Source: Aminobacter sp039907765
GTDB lineage: Bacteria; Pseudomonadota; Alphaproteobacteria; Rhizobiales; Rhizobiaceae
Assembly: GCF_039907765.1 (NCBI RefSeq)
Contig: NZ_JARDJI010000016.1
Location: forward strand, 48,905 to 112,904
Direction of reading: 5' to 3'
Length of the DNA: 64,000 nt
Every line of letters starts with the position of its first letter. Position 1 is the first letter of the stretch. Made by a program: the position numbers and the translations under genes. Under the pieces are notes generated by a model. The model did not search any database, was not told the DNA's origin, and saw only the letters and a program-made list of their open reading frames with translations. Positions 34,542-44,063 of the stretch are shown here, one piece after another.

Positions 34542-35570
34542 ATGAGCGCATCAGATAGCGAAGAGGCAGGCACATTGATAGTGCTGACGGCCGACTCCGA
34601 TGCCGCAGGCCAGCGCATCGACCAGTGGCTGGCGGCGCGGCTCGCCCCCGACCTGTCGCGCAGCCGCGTCCAGGCGCTGATCAAGCAGGGCGCGGTGCGT
34701 GTCGCCGGCAGGCCGGTGGACGAAGCCAAGCGCAAGCTCGCGCCAGGCGACGAGATCGCCGTCGAGATGCCCGAGCCCGAGGCCGCCGAACCGCAGGGCG
34801 AGGACATCCCCCTCGCCATCCTGTTCGAGGACGACGAGCTGATCGTCATCGACAAGCCCGCCGGCCTCGTCGTCCATCCCGGCGCCGGCAACTGGAGCGG
34901 CACGCTGGTCAATGCGCTGATCCACCATTGCGGCGCAAGCCTCTCCGGCATCGGCGGCGTCAGGCGGCCCGGCATCGTCCACCGCCTCGACAAGGAGACG
35001 AGCGGCGTCATGGTCGTCGCCAAGACCGACCGCGCCCACAAGTCCCTGTCCGAGGCCTTCGCCGACCACGGCCGTACCGGCGACCTCGAGCGCGCCTATT
35101 CGGCGCTCGTCTGGGGTATCCTGCCGCGCATGACCGGCACGATCGACGCCCCGCTCGGCCGCCACGCCGACCGCGTCCGCCGCGCCGTCGTCCCCGAGCA
35201 CCGCGACGACGCCCGCCACGCCGTCACCCACTACGCCGTCGAGGAGCGCTTCGGCGGGGATCAGGCCGAGTTCACCACCGCCAGCCTGGTCGAATGCCGG
35301 CTGGAGACCGGCCGCACCCACCAGATCCGCGTGCACATGGCCCATATCGGCCACCCCGTCGTCGGCGACCCCGACTACGGCCAGGCCTTCCGCACCAAGT
35401 CGAACCGCCTGCCCGAGCCGCTGCGGTCCGCCGTCAAGGCCTTCCCGCGCCAGGCGCTGCATGCCCGTCTCCTTGCATTCCGCCACCCGGCCACCCATCT
35501 GTTGATGCGGTTCGAGGCCCCGCTGCCTCGCGACATGGGGGAGCTGGTCGAGGGCTTTCGGAATCTCTGA
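34542..35570 (+). CDS. rluD: RluA/RluD-family 23S rRNA pseudouridine synthase
   Basis: 342 residues from the ATG at 34542 (34515 is an alternative that would overlap the divergent gene). The N-terminal S4 domain (about 18-80; RIDQWLAARLAPDLSRSRVQALIKQGAVRVAGRPV) binds RNA. The catalytic domain has PGIVHRLDKETSGVMVVAKTD with the catalytic Asp, and RTHQIRVHMAHIGHPVVGD. RluD converts uridines of helix 69 in the ribosome; the S4 domain and length support RluD over RluA. Confidence 0.9.
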   Translation: MSASDSEEAGTLIVLTADSDAAGQRIDQWLAARLAPDLSRSRVQALIKQGAVRVAGRPVDEAKRKLAPGDEIAVEMPEPEAAEPQGEDIPLAILFEDDELIVIDKPAGLVVHPGAGNWSGTLVNALIHHCGASLSGIGGVRRPGIVHRLDKETSGVMVVAKTDRAHKSLSEAFADHGRTGDLERAYSALVWGILPRMTGTIDAPLGRHADRVRRAVVPEHRDDARHAVTHYAVEERFGGDQAEFTTASLVECRLETGRTHQIRVHMAHIGHPVVGDPDYGQAFRTKSNRLPEPLRSAVKAFPRQALHARLLAFRHPATHLLMRFEAPLPRDMGELVEGFRNL

Positions 35571-35755
35571 AGGCACGATCAGGAAAGTTGACTGGCATTG
35601 TTCACTTTGGCGTGACACACTGTTTCGCGTTGAACAAAAGCTGTCTTTTCCGGTTTTGTTCCTGTATAGAACCCTTGGCGCGATAGGCGTTCGGCAGTCG
35701 CGCCACCTGCTCGCCTGGATCAGGGAGCAATTCTCGCAGAGAGGGAGGGCGCTTT

Positions 35756-36655
35756 ATGGCCCAGTCACTACCCAGTATCGTTTCCGGTGAAGGCGGCCTC
35801 AGCCGCTACCTGGAAGAAATCCGCCGCTTTCCGATGCTTCAGCCGCAGGAAGAGTACATGCTCGCCAAGCGGTACAATGAGCATGAGGACACCACCGCCG
35901 CGCACAAGCTCGTCACCAGCCACCTGCGCCTCGTGGCCAAGATCGCCATGGGCTACCGCGGCTATGGCCTGCCCATCGGCGAGGTGATCTCGGAAGGCAA
36001 TGTCGGCCTCATGCAGGCCGTCAAGAAGTTCGAGCCGGAGCGCGGCTTCCGGCTGGCCACCTATGCCATGTGGTGGATCAAGGCCTCGATCCAGGAGTAC
36101 ATCCTGCGCTCGTGGAGCCTCGTCAAGATGGGCACCACCGCCAACCAGAAGCGCCTGTTCTTCAACCTGCGCAAGGTCAAGGGCAAGATCCAGGCGCTCG
36201 ACGACGGCGACCTCAAGCCCGACCAGATCGCCGAGATCGCCACCCGGCTCAACGTCTCCGAGGAAGAGGTGGTGTCGATGAACCGCCGCCTCTCGGGCGA
36301 CGCCTCGCTCAACGCGCCTATCCGCGCCACCGAGGGCGAGTCCGGCGAGTGGCAGGACTGGCTGGTCGACGACCACGACAGCCAGGAAGAGATGCTGATC
36401 GAGCAGGACGAGCTCGAAAATCGCCGCGGCATGCTGGCGAGCGCCATGTCGGTGCTCAACGACCGCGAGAAGCGCATCTTCGAGGCCCGTCGCCTCGCCG
36501 AGGAGCCGCTGACGCTGGAAGAGCTCTCGGCCGAGTTCGACATCAGCCGCGAGCGTGTCCGCCAGATCGAGGTGCGCGCCTTCGAGAAGGTGCAGGACGC
36601 GGTCAAGGCGGCCGCCAAGAAGCAGGCCCAGGCGCTGCGCACCATCGACGCCTGA
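35756..36655 (+). CDS. rpoH: Heat-shock sigma factor RpoH
   Basis: 299 residues. Region 2 (about 50-120) has the RpoH-typical AMWWIKASIQEYILRSWSLVKMGTT and QKRLFFNLRK (RpoH box). Region 4 (about 225-285) has LNDREKRIFEARRLAEEPLTLEELSAEFDISRERVRQIEVRAFEKVQ. It directs RNA polymerase to heat-shock promoters. The 185-base leader from the rluD-type gene has no feature I could name with confidence. A terminator follows. Confidence 0.96.
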   Translation: MAQSLPSIVSGEGGLSRYLEEIRRFPMLQPQEEYMLAKRYNEHEDTTAAHKLVTSHLRLVAKIAMGYRGYGLPIGEVISEGNVGLMQAVKKFEPERGFRLATYAMWWIKASIQEYILRSWSLVKMGTTANQKRLFFNLRKVKGKIQALDDGDLKPDQIAEIATRLNVSEEEVVSMNRRLSGDASLNAPIRATEGESGEWQDWLVDDHDSQEEMLIEQDELENRRGMLASAMSVLNDREKRIFEARRLAEEPLTLEELSAEFDISRERVRQIEVRAFEKVQDAVKAAAKKQAQALRTIDA

Positions 36656-36679
36656 CCACGGGCCTCAGCAGGAAACGAG

Positions 36680-36706
36680 AAACGCGCCGGCTTGCCGGCG
36701 CGTTTT
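36680..36706. terminator. Rho-independent terminator after rpoH
   Basis: AAACGCGCCGGC and GCCGGCGCGTTT arms with a 2-base loop, then TT. It lies 25 bases after the rpoH stop. Confidence 0.9.
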
Positions 36707-36787
36707 GCATTTCGGCCTCACCGCCGGATGCCGGCAGCCCCTGTGCCTGCGGCGTCAGTGCCGTGTAACGTCCACTGCCGCGCCGGC

Positions 36788-37150
36788 TCAGGCCTTGCTC
36801 GTCAGCTTCACCGCCAGGTCTTCCATGCGCTGGGCCAGCGCGCCGAGCGCCCCGATCAGCGCGGAATCGTTCTTGTCGGCCTTGATCAGCGCGTCGTCGC
36901 GCGTCTTGCGCAGCGTCAGCACCTCGGTTTCCATGCCCTTGACGCGCTTCTGCAGCTCGTTGAGCTCGTCCATCACCATGATGCCGGCCATCACCGTCAG
37001 GCGCTGGTCGCCGATCTCGCCGAACGAGTCCTTGAGGTGCATGACATAGCGGTCGAACCGGCTGGCGAGATCGATCAGGTGATCTTCCTGCCCTTCGTCG
37101 CAGGCCATGCGGTATTGCTTGCCGTCGATGGTGACCGTGACTTGCGCCAT
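36788..37150 (-). CDS. zapA: Cell division protein ZapA
   Basis: 120 residues from the ATG at 37150; an in-frame GTG two codons upstream is less likely. VTVTIDGKQYRMACDEGQEDHLIDLASRFD is the ZapA N-terminal beta-hairpin and helix; a C-terminal coiled coil (about 55-110) follows. ZapA bundles FtsZ filaments at the division site. It follows the DUF4164 coiled-coil gene after seven bases, a pairing typical of Hyphomicrobiales. Confidence 0.92.
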   Translation of the reverse strand: MAQVTVTIDGKQYRMACDEGQEDHLIDLASRFDRYVMHLKDSFGEIGDQRLTVMAGIMVMDELNELQKRVKGMETEVLTLRKTRDDALIKADKNDSALIGALGALAQRMEDLAVKLTSKA

Positions 37151-37157
37151 CTCCACC

Positions 37158-37430
37158 CTACCTGTCCAGGACGGCGCGGATCGTCTCCATCGCCGTCACC
37201 AGTCGCCGCGAGACTTCCTTGTTGGCCTCTTCGAGCCGCTCGGCCCTGGCTTCGGAATTGTCGAGTTCCTGCGCCAGCCGCGCGCGGTCGGCATTCATGC
37301 GCTGGACCTCGGCCTCGGCTTCGCCGTAGTCCTGCTCCTGCTCCAGGCGCGCGCCGACCGCACCTTCCAGCGCGTCGATTGCCCTTCCGAGCCGGCCAAT
37401 GACTTCCTTGAGTGTCGTTTCCCCGGTCAT
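37158..37430 (-). CDS. DUF4164 coiled-coil protein
   Basis: 90 residues, almost entirely one coiled coil (VQRMNADRARLAQELDNSEARAERLEEANKEV). It matches DUF4164, which lies just upstream of zapA across Hyphomicrobiales and probably takes part in division with ZapA (inference from position and form). Confidence 0.82.
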   Translation of the reverse strand: MTGETTLKEVIGRLGRAIDALEGAVGARLEQEQDYGEAEAEVQRMNADRARLAQELDNSEARAERLEEANKEVSRRLVTAMETIRAVLDR

Positions 37431-37715
37431 GGTTCCCGTATGGACCCTCGCCCATCACCGAATCGCGCACGTTTCAGAACGCGTTATGACTGAAACATTA
37501 GGCACCGGTTGAACGGGGCGTCAACAAAGCTGTTTGGCCTTTCCCCCGCTAACGATCTTTGCCCGGCGATCGGAACGCGGCGAAGGCGTGACCTGGCGCC
37601 GCAATAAGGCGGCGAAAACGCACCGATTTGTTGACTCAAGCCCTGTGCCTGCTATGTGTCGCCCACCTTTCCGGGGCCTCCGCCGCCCCATTTTTCTCGG
37701 GTTATGGGAGAGACG

Positions 37716-39704
37716 ATGTCCTCGCGCGAAAAACACGACCGGATGGCCAACGCGATCCGCTTTCTTTCGATGGATGCCGTCGAGAAGGCCAACTCCGGCC
37801 ATCCCGGCCTGCCGATGGGCGCCGCCGACATCGCGACCGTGCTCTACACCCGCTTCCTGAAGTACGATCCGGCCAACCCGCACTGGCACGACCGCGACCG
37901 CTTCGTGCTCTCCGCCGGCCACGGCTCGATGCTGCTCTACTCGCTGCTTTACCTGTCGGGCTACGAGGACATGACGCTCGACGAGCTCAAGCGCTTCCGC
38001 CAGCTCGGCTCGAAGACCGCCGGCCATCCCGAATACGGCCACGCCGCCGGCATCGAGACGACCACCGGCCCGCTCGGCCAGGGTCTCGCCAATGCGGTCG
38101 GCATGGCGCTCGCCGAGCGCATCCTCAACGCCCAGTTCGGCGACGCGCTGGTCGACCACTACACCTACGTGCTCGCCGGCGACGGCTGCCTGATGGAAGG
38201 CATCTCGCAGGAGGCGCTGTCCTTTGCCGGCCACCTCAAGCTCAACAAGCTGATCGTCTTCTGGGACAACAACAACATCTCCATCGACGGCCCGATCTCG
38301 CTGGCCGACTCGACCGACCAGCTCGCCCGCTTCGCGGCTTCCGGCTGGAACACGCTCGCCATCGACGGACATGACCCCGAAGCGATCGCCGGCGCCATCG
38401 AGGCGGCCAAGCGTTCCGACCGCCCGACCCTGATCTCGGCCAAGACCACCATCGGTTTCGGCGCGCCGTCCAAGGCCGGCACCAACAAGGTCCACGGCTC
38501 GCCGCTCGGCGCCGCCGAGATCGAAGCCACCCGCAAGGCGCTCGGCTGGGAATACCCGGCTTTCGAGGTGCCGTCCGACATCCTCGACGCCTGGCGCCTG
38601 GCGGGCCTCAATTCGGCCCGGAAGCGCAAGGAATGGGAAGGCCGTCTCGCCGAGGCCGGCACTGAAACCCGCGCCGAGTTCGAGCGCCGCATGCGCGGCG
38701 ACCTGCCGGCCGGCTTCGATGCCGCGATCGCCGAGTACAAGAAGAAGCTCGCCGCCGAGAAACCGAAGGTCGCCACCCGCAAGTCGTCGGAAATGGCGCT
38801 CGAGGTCATCAACGGCGTGGTGCCCGAGACCATCGGCGGCTCGGCCGACCTCACCGGCTCGAACAACACCAAGACCAGCCAGACCAAGCCGATCTCGGCC
38901 GGCGACTACGGCCAGCGCTTCGTCCACTACGGCATCCGCGAGCACGGCATGGCCGCGGCCATGAACGGCATGGCGCTGCATGGCGGCGTCATCCCCTACT
39001 CCGGCACCTTCCTGACCTTCTCCGACTATGCCCGCCCGGCGATGCGCCTGGCCTCGCTGATGGGCATCCGCGTCGGCTTCGTCATGACCCACGACTCGAT
39101 CGGTCTCGGCGAGGACGGCCCGACCCACCAGCCCGTCGAGCACCTCGCCGCGCTGCGCGCCATCCCCAACCACATCGTCTTCCGCCCGGCGGACGCCACC
39201 GAGGCCGCCGAATGCTGGCAGCTGACGCTCGAATCGGCGAAGACGCCTTCGACGCTGGCGCTCACCCGCCAGAACCTGCCGGCGGTGCGCACCGAGTTCG
39301 TCGAGGAGAACCTCTGCGGCTACGGCGCCTATGAGCTCGCCACCGCCGACGGCGAAGCCCAGGTCACCATCTTCGCCACCGGCTCGGAAGTCGAGATCGC
39401 GCTCGAGGCCCGCAAGCAGCTTCAGGCCGCCGGCCATCCGACCCGCGTCGTCTCGGTTCCGGCATTCGAGCTGTTCGAGAGGCAGAGCGCCGAATACCGC
39501 AAGGCGATGATCGGCAACGCCAAGGTCAAGGTCGCGATCGAAGCCGGCATCCGCATGGGCTGGGACAGCTTCATCGGCACCGACGGCATCTTCATCGGCA
39601 TGCACGGCTTCGGCGCCAGCGCCCCGATCGAAGACCTCTACAAGCATTTCGGCATCACCGCCGAGGCCGCCGCCGAGGCGGCCAAGGCCCGGCTTCAGGC
39701 TTAA
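37716..39704 (+). CDS. tkt: Transketolase
   Basis: 662 residues from the ATG at 37716 after GGGAGAG (37704 is an alternative). Thiamine pyrophosphate site: GAADIATVLY, GHGSMLLYSLLYL, GPLGQGLANAVGMA and GDGCLMEGISQEA...DNNNISIDG. The pyrimidine-binding domain has GIREHGMAAAMNGMALHGG, and the C-terminal domain follows (about 540-660). It transfers two-carbon units in the pentose phosphate and Calvin pathways. gap follows after 23 bases, so the two are likely cotranscribed. Confidence 0.96.
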   Translation: MSSREKHDRMANAIRFLSMDAVEKANSGHPGLPMGAADIATVLYTRFLKYDPANPHWHDRDRFVLSAGHGSMLLYSLLYLSGYEDMTLDELKRFRQLGSKTAGHPEYGHAAGIETTTGPLGQGLANAVGMALAERILNAQFGDALVDHYTYVLAGDGCLMEGISQEALSFAGHLKLNKLIVFWDNNNISIDGPISLADSTDQLARFAASGWNTLAIDGHDPEAIAGAIEAAKRSDRPTLISAKTTIGFGAPSKAGTNKVHGSPLGAAEIEATRKALGWEYPAFEVPSDILDAWRLAGLNSARKRKEWEGRLAEAGTETRAEFERRMRGDLPAGFDAAIAEYKKKLAAEKPKVATRKSSEMALEVINGVVPETIGGSADLTGSNNTKTSQTKPISAGDYGQRFVHYGIREHGMAAAMNGMALHGGVIPYSGTFLTFSDYARPAMRLASLMGIRVGFVMTHDSIGLGEDGPTHQPVEHLAALRAIPNHIVFRPADATEAAECWQLTLESAKTPSTLALTRQNLPAVRTEFVEENLCGYGAYELATADGEAQVTIFATGSEVEIALEARKQLQAAGHPTRVVSVPAFELFERQSAEYRKAMIGNAKVKVAIEAGIRMGWDSFIGTDGIFIGMHGFGASAPIEDLYKHFGITAEAAAEAAKARLQA

Positions 39705-39727
39705 GACGTCCCCCAGGAGAACCAGAC

Positions 39728-40738
39728 ATGACCGTGAGAGTTGCCATCAATGGTTTCGGCCGCATCGGCCGCAACATCGTCCGCGCCATCTATGAGTCCG
39801 GCCGCAAGGACATCGACGTCGTCGCCATCAACGATCTCGGCCCGGTCGAGACCAATGCCCACCTCTTGCGCTACGACAGCGTGCACGGCCGCTTCCCGCA
39901 CGACGTGAAGGTCGACGGCGACCAGATCATCATCGGCTCCGAGAAGTTCAGGGTCACCGCGATCAAGGACCCGGCGCAGCTGCCGTGGAAGGAGCTCGGC
40001 GTCGACATCGCGCTCGAGTGCACCGGCATCTTCACCTCGAAGGACAAGGCCTCGGCGCACCTCGCCGCCGGCGCCAAGCGCGTGCTCGTCTCGGCTCCGG
40101 CCGACGGCGCCGACCTGACGGTGGTCTACGGCGTCAACCACGACAAGATCACCAAGGACCATGTCGTCGTCTCCAACGCCTCGTGCACCACCAACTGCCT
40201 GGCGCCGGTCGCCAAGGTCCTCAACGACGCCTTCGGCATCGAGAAGGGCTTCATGACCACCGTCCACGCCTACACCGGCGACCAGCCGACGCTGGACACC
40301 ATGCACAAGGACCTCTACCGCGCCCGTGCCGCGGCGATGTCGATGATCCCGACCTCGACCGGTGCCGCCAAGGCCGTCGGCCTGGTGCTGCCGGAGCTCA
40401 AGGGCAAGCTCGACGGCGTGTCGATCCGCGTGCCGACCCCCAACGTCTCGGTCATCGACTTCAAGTTCGTGTCCAGGAAGACGGTCACCGTGGACGAGGT
40501 CAACGCAGCGCTCGTCGCCGCCGCCAATGGCTCGCTCAAGGGCATCCTCGCCTTCACCAACGAGCCGCTGGTCTCCATCGACCTGAACCACAACCCGGCG
40601 TCGTCGACCTTCGCGCTCGACCAGACCAAGGTCATCGACGGCAACCTCGTCCGCGTCATGTCCTGGTACGACAACGAGTGGGGCTTCTCGAACCGCATGG
40701 CCGACACGGCCGTCGCCTTCGGCAAGACCATCGCCTGA
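39728..40738 (+). CDS. gap: Glyceraldehyde-3-phosphate dehydrogenase (type I)
   Basis: 336 residues. NAD-binding INGFGRIGRNIVRAI, active-site SNASCTTNCLAPVAKVL with the catalytic Cys, YTGDQPTLD, and the C-terminal SWYDNEWGFSNRM. It oxidises glyceraldehyde 3-phosphate in glycolysis or runs in reverse in gluconeogenesis. It belongs with tkt upstream; pgk and fba lie 12 kb on in opposite orientation. Confidence 0.97.
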   Translation: MTVRVAINGFGRIGRNIVRAIYESGRKDIDVVAINDLGPVETNAHLLRYDSVHGRFPHDVKVDGDQIIIGSEKFRVTAIKDPAQLPWKELGVDIALECTGIFTSKDKASAHLAAGAKRVLVSAPADGADLTVVYGVNHDKITKDHVVVSNASCTTNCLAPVAKVLNDAFGIEKGFMTTVHAYTGDQPTLDTMHKDLYRARAAAMSMIPTSTGAAKAVGLVLPELKGKLDGVSIRVPTPNVSVIDFKFVSRKTVTVDEVNAALVAAANGSLKGILAFTNEPLVSIDLNHNPASSTFALDQTKVIDGNLVRVMSWYDNEWGFSNRMADTAVAFGKTIA

Positions 40739-40775
40739 TTGCGACGCATGTTCGGACCGTTTCGGTCCCGTGACG

Positions 40776-40807
40776 ACGCCCGGCCCCGGCCGGGCGTTTT
40801 CGTTTTT
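40776..40807 (+). terminator. Rho-independent terminator after gap
   Basis: ACGCCCGGC and GCCGGGCGT arms followed by TTTTCGTTTTT, about 38 bases after the gap stop. Confidence 0.88.
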
Positions 40808-40902
40808 GCTGCACCGCAGAAAAATCTTTGGCCCAGCCGGCAAAAAAGCATTCTCGCTTGCGCATGGCCTTGTCTTCGCCGCACTCTCCATTGACCAGCA
40901 GA

Positions 40903-40967
40903 GAGCATGATCCCGAAGCGTAGGTCCGCGCAGCGAAAAGTGGGAACCGGTTTTCAAGGTCATGCTC
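40903..40967. repeat. Rhizobial intergenic palindromic repeat
   Basis: GAGCATGATCCCGAAG... to GGTCATGCTC: the ends pair (GAGCATGA/TCATGCTC), and the interior contains GAAAAGTGGGAACCGGTTTTC, a well-known rhizobial intergenic repeat core. It lies between gap and the antiporter. Confidence 0.75.
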
Positions 40968-41041
40968 CAGCAAGAATTTAGATCCTCCTCGATTTCTTGG
41001 GAATGGAGGAGGACCTAGGGCTGCTTCGCGGACAGGTCGGC

Positions 41042-42901
41042 ATGGAACAGGCGGTATATCTTGTCACTCTGGTAGGCACGACGCTGGTCGTCGCCGCCGC
41101 CTTTTCGAGCCTGATCGCCTTCCGCTTCGGCGCCCCGCTGCTGCTCTTGTTCCTCGGCATCGGCCTTGCCAGCGGCGTCGATGGCCTCGGCATTGTCTTC
41201 GACAATGCCCACATCGCCTATTTCGTCGGCTCGATCGCACTCGCCGTCATCCTGTTCGATTCCGGCTTCGGCACCTCGGTCGGCGTGCTGCGCCAGGCCG
41301 GCATGCCTGCGCTCACGCTCGCCACCGTCGGCGTCGCCATCACCACGCTCATCTTCGGCGTCGCCGCCTACTACCTCACCGGTTTCAGTTGGCTCGAATC
41401 CTTCCTGCTCGGCGCCGCGGTCGCCTCCACCGATGCGGCCGCCGTGTTCTTCCTGCTGCGCGCCGGCAACATCAACCTGCGCGAGCGCGTCCGCGCGACG
41501 CTGGAAATAGAGTCCGGCACCAACGACCCGATCGCCATCTTCCTCACCATCACCCTGGTCGAGATCATCGCGCTCGGCGCCAAGCCCGACGCCGACCTTC
41601 TGCTCGTCGACCTCGTCATCGGCTTCTTCGTCCAGATGATCCTGGGCGCGGCCATCGGCCTGCTCGGCGGCTTCCTCATCGTCAAGCTGGTCGAACGGCT
41701 CAACCTCGACCGCGGGCTCTTGCCCATCTTCGTGCTGACGCTGTCGCTGCTGGTCTTCGCCGCCGCCGGCGCCATCGGCGGCTCGGGCTTCCTCGCCGTC
41801 TATCTCGCCGGGCTAGTGGCCGGCAACTCCGACATCCGCGCGGTGTCGACCCTCAAGCGCTTCCAGGACGGCATGTCCTGGCTCGCCCAGATCATCATGT
41901 TCCTGGTGCTCGGCCTGTTCGCCACGCCCTCGCAGTTTCCGGAGATCCTGCCGGCGGCGCTAGTGCTCGGCCTGTTCCTGATGTTCGTCGCGCGGCCGGT
42001 GGCCGTCTGGCTCTGCCTCATCCCGTTCAGCATCCCGCGCCAGGAAACCGCCTTCATCTCCTGGGTCGGCCTGCGCGGCGCGGTCTCCATCCTGCTCGCC
42101 ATCACGCCGCTGCTCGGCGGGCTCGAGCATGGCCGCACCATCTTCAACATCGCCTTCATCGTCGTGCTGGCGTCGCTGATGGTGCAGGGCTGGACGGTCG
42201 GCCCGCTCGCGCGCCGCCTGGGTCTCATCGTGCCACAGCGCTACGGCCCGCTCGACAAGGTCGAGCTCGAGCTGCCCGGCTCCGCCCACCACGAACTGCT
42301 CGCCTATCGCGTCGTATCCGGCAGCCCGGTCGCCAGGGGCCAGCGCATCCCGCGCTGGGCCCGGCCGTCGCTGGTGGTGCGCGACGGCCGCTCGATGCGC
42401 TTCCAGGACATGGGCCGCCTCATGGCCGGCGACAACGTCTACATCTTCGTGCCCGACCGCTACCCGCGCCTGCTCGACCGGCTGTTCGCCAGCCGCGCCG
42501 AGGTCGATGCCGAGGACGAGGATTTCTTCGGCTCCTTCACCGTCGACCAGACCCATCTCGCCGGCGAGCTCGAGGCCGTCTACGGCGCCTCGATCAGGGA
42601 AGAGGAGCGCGGCCTCACCATCGCCGACCTCATCACCCAGCGGCTGCGCGGCCATGTCGAATATGCCGACCGCGTCTCGCTCGGCCTGATCGACCTGATC
42701 GTCCGCGACGTCGACGAGAAGGGCCGCATCGTCTCGGTCGGCCTGTCCGTCGAGCCCGCCCCGCCGCCGCCGCCGGTTCCCGTCTTCCTCAGCGCCGGCG
42801 AGATCCGCGATCGCGTCGCCGCCTTCTTCGCCCGCCGCAAGTCGCCGGCGGCGAAGGACATGGCCGCAACCACCTCCGAAGGCCTGTCCGAGGACGCCTG
42901 A
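41042..42901 (+). CDS. Potassium/proton antiporter (CvrA/NhaP2 type)
   Basis: 619 residues from the ATG at 41042, which sits directly before TM1; an ATG at 41003 is an alternative. Twelve or so membrane segments with ASTDAAAVFFLLR, the acidic ESGTNDPIAIFLTI exchange site and WVGLRGAVSILLAI match the CPA1/NhaP2 family. The cytosolic C-terminus has a TrkA-C domain (about 400-475) and a CorC/HlyC-like domain (about 500-585), then a charged tail. It exports K+ against protons under alkaline or osmotic stress. Confidence 0.9.
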   Translation: MEQAVYLVTLVGTTLVVAAAFSSLIAFRFGAPLLLLFLGIGLASGVDGLGIVFDNAHIAYFVGSIALAVILFDSGFGTSVGVLRQAGMPALTLATVGVAITTLIFGVAAYYLTGFSWLESFLLGAAVASTDAAAVFFLLRAGNINLRERVRATLEIESGTNDPIAIFLTITLVEIIALGAKPDADLLLVDLVIGFFVQMILGAAIGLLGGFLIVKLVERLNLDRGLLPIFVLTLSLLVFAAAGAIGGSGFLAVYLAGLVAGNSDIRAVSTLKRFQDGMSWLAQIIMFLVLGLFATPSQFPEILPAALVLGLFLMFVARPVAVWLCLIPFSIPRQETAFISWVGLRGAVSILLAITPLLGGLEHGRTIFNIAFIVVLASLMVQGWTVGPLARRLGLIVPQRYGPLDKVELELPGSAHHELLAYRVVSGSPVARGQRIPRWARPSLVVRDGRSMRFQDMGRLMAGDNVYIFVPDRYPRLLDRLFASRAEVDAEDEDFFGSFTVDQTHLAGELEAVYGASIREEERGLTIADLITQRLRGHVEYADRVSLGLIDLIVRDVDEKGRIVSVGLSVEPAPPPPPVPVFLSAGEIRDRVAAFFARRKSPAAKDMAATTSEGLSEDA

Positions 42902-43047
42902 GGCGCCGACGTCCGCCTTTTGGGCGTTGCGGCGGAACGCCGGAAGCGCGAGCGCATTCTATGTCCGTAGCGCACCGTCGGGGCGGACTGCGAACGCCTC
43001 CGGGTGCGCGGACAACCGGCGGACTTCAACGAGGAAAGGACGACGAC

Positions 43048-43527
43048 ATGGCCATCGCCAAGAACACGATCTGCCTGTGGTACGACAAGGACGCCGAGGC
43101 CGCGGCCCGCTTCTATGCCGAGATCTTTCCCGACAGTGCGGTGCATGCCGTCCACCGCGCTCCGAGCGACTATCCGTCCGGCAAGGCGGGCGACGTGCTG
43201 ACGGTCGAATTCAGCGTCGCCGGCATCCCCTGCCTCGGCCTCAATGGCGGCCCGACGTTCAAGCACAACGAGGCCTTCTCGTTCCAGATCGCGACCGACG
43301 ACCAGGAGGAGACCGACCGCTACTGGAACGCCATCGTCGGCAATGGCGGCGAGGAAAGCGCCTGCGGCTGGTGCAAGGACAAATGGGGCATCTCCTGGCA
43401 GATCACGCCGCGCGTCCTGACCGAGGCGCTGGCCGTCGGCGGCGACGAAGCCAAGCGCGCCTTCGACGCGATGATGGACATGAAGAAGATCGACGTCGCC
43501 GCGATCGTTGCGGCGCGGCGCGGCTGA
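43048..43527 (+). CDS. PhnB-like VOC family protein
   Basis: 159 residues from the ATG at 43048. ITICLWYDK-like start (here NTICLWYDKDAEAAARFYAEIFPDS), FSVAGIPCLGLNGGPTFKHNEAFSFQI and ESACGWCKDKWGISWQITPRVLTEAL are the signature of PhnB/3-dmu-9_3-mt VOC proteins. The name methyltransferase in databases is not supported biochemically; the fold binds a metal and an unknown substrate. Confidence 0.88.
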   Translation: MAIAKNTICLWYDKDAEAAARFYAEIFPDSAVHAVHRAPSDYPSGKAGDVLTVEFSVAGIPCLGLNGGPTFKHNEAFSFQIATDDQEETDRYWNAIVGNGGEESACGWCKDKWGISWQITPRVLTEALAVGGDEAKRAFDAMMDMKKIDVAAIVAARRG

Positions 43528-43570
43528 CGGCCCCGGCTCGACGCGCCGCCGCCCTTGCGGAGCCCGATGC

Positions 43571-43588
43571 CCCTGTTGCACAACAGGG
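43571..43588. repeat. Perfect palindrome next to the ybaK start
   Basis: CCCTGTTGCACAACAGGG is an 18-base perfect dyad ending one base before the ATG at 43590. It occupies the place of the ribosome binding site and could affect translation or bind a protein. Confidence 0.55.
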
Positions 43589-43589
43589 C

Positions 43590-44063
43590 ATGTCCAGGAC
43601 CACGCCCGCCACCCTGATGCTTGCCAAGGCCGGCGTCCCGTTCGCGCTCGCGACCTATGACTACGACGCCGGCGCCGAGCGCGTCGGGCTGCAGGCGGCC
43701 GAGGCGATGGGCGTGTCGCCCGCAATCGTGCTCAAGACGCTGATGGTCGAGGTCGACGGCAAGCCGGCCTGCGTGGTCGTGCCCTCCGACCAGGAGGTCA
43801 ACATGAAGAAGGTCGCCGCCGCCTTCGGCGCCAAGTCGGCGCAGATGATGAAGCCGGTCGATGCCGAGCGGCTGACCGGCTACAAGGTCGGCGGCATCTC
43901 GCCCTTCGGCCAGCGCCGGCCGGTCCAGACCGCGGTCGAGGAGATGGCGACGCTTGAGGACGCGGTCTTCCTTAACGGCGGCCAGAGGGGCCTGCAGATC
44001 CGCATGCGCCCCGACGACCTGATCGCAGCGCTCGGCGCCAGGGCGGCCGACCTCATTCGCTAG
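43590..44063 (+). CDS. ybaK: YbaK-type Cys-tRNA(Pro) deacylase
   Basis: 157 residues. The YbaK/EbsC fold shows VLKTLMVEVDGKPACVVVPSDQEVNMKKVA and GYKVGGISPFGQRRPVQTAVEE. YbaK removes cysteine wrongly attached to tRNA(Pro). The gene is 62 bases after the PhnB-like gene. Its TAG stop is also the first bases of a RIME repeat. Confidence 0.93.
   Translation: MSRTTPATLMLAKAGVPFALATYDYDAGAERVGLQAAEAMGVSPAIVLKTLMVEVDGKPACVVVPSDQEVNMKKVAAAFGAKSAQMMKPVDAERLTGYKVGGISPFGQRRPVQTAVEEMATLEDAVFLNGGQRGLQIRMRPDDLIAALGARAADLIR

Noticed and set aside
36707..36787. 6S RNA next to zapA
   Set aside because: 6S RNA is often beside zapA, but the gap after the rpoH terminator is only about 80 bases, too short for the whole RNA.
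37521..39647. A 708-codon open frame on the minus strand
   Set aside because: Antisense to transketolase; repetitive Val/Gly/Arg composition and no family features.
42934..42958. GGAAC-N16-CATT before the PhnB-like gene
   Set aside because: The -10 element departs at the second base, which is conserved in real EcfG promoters.
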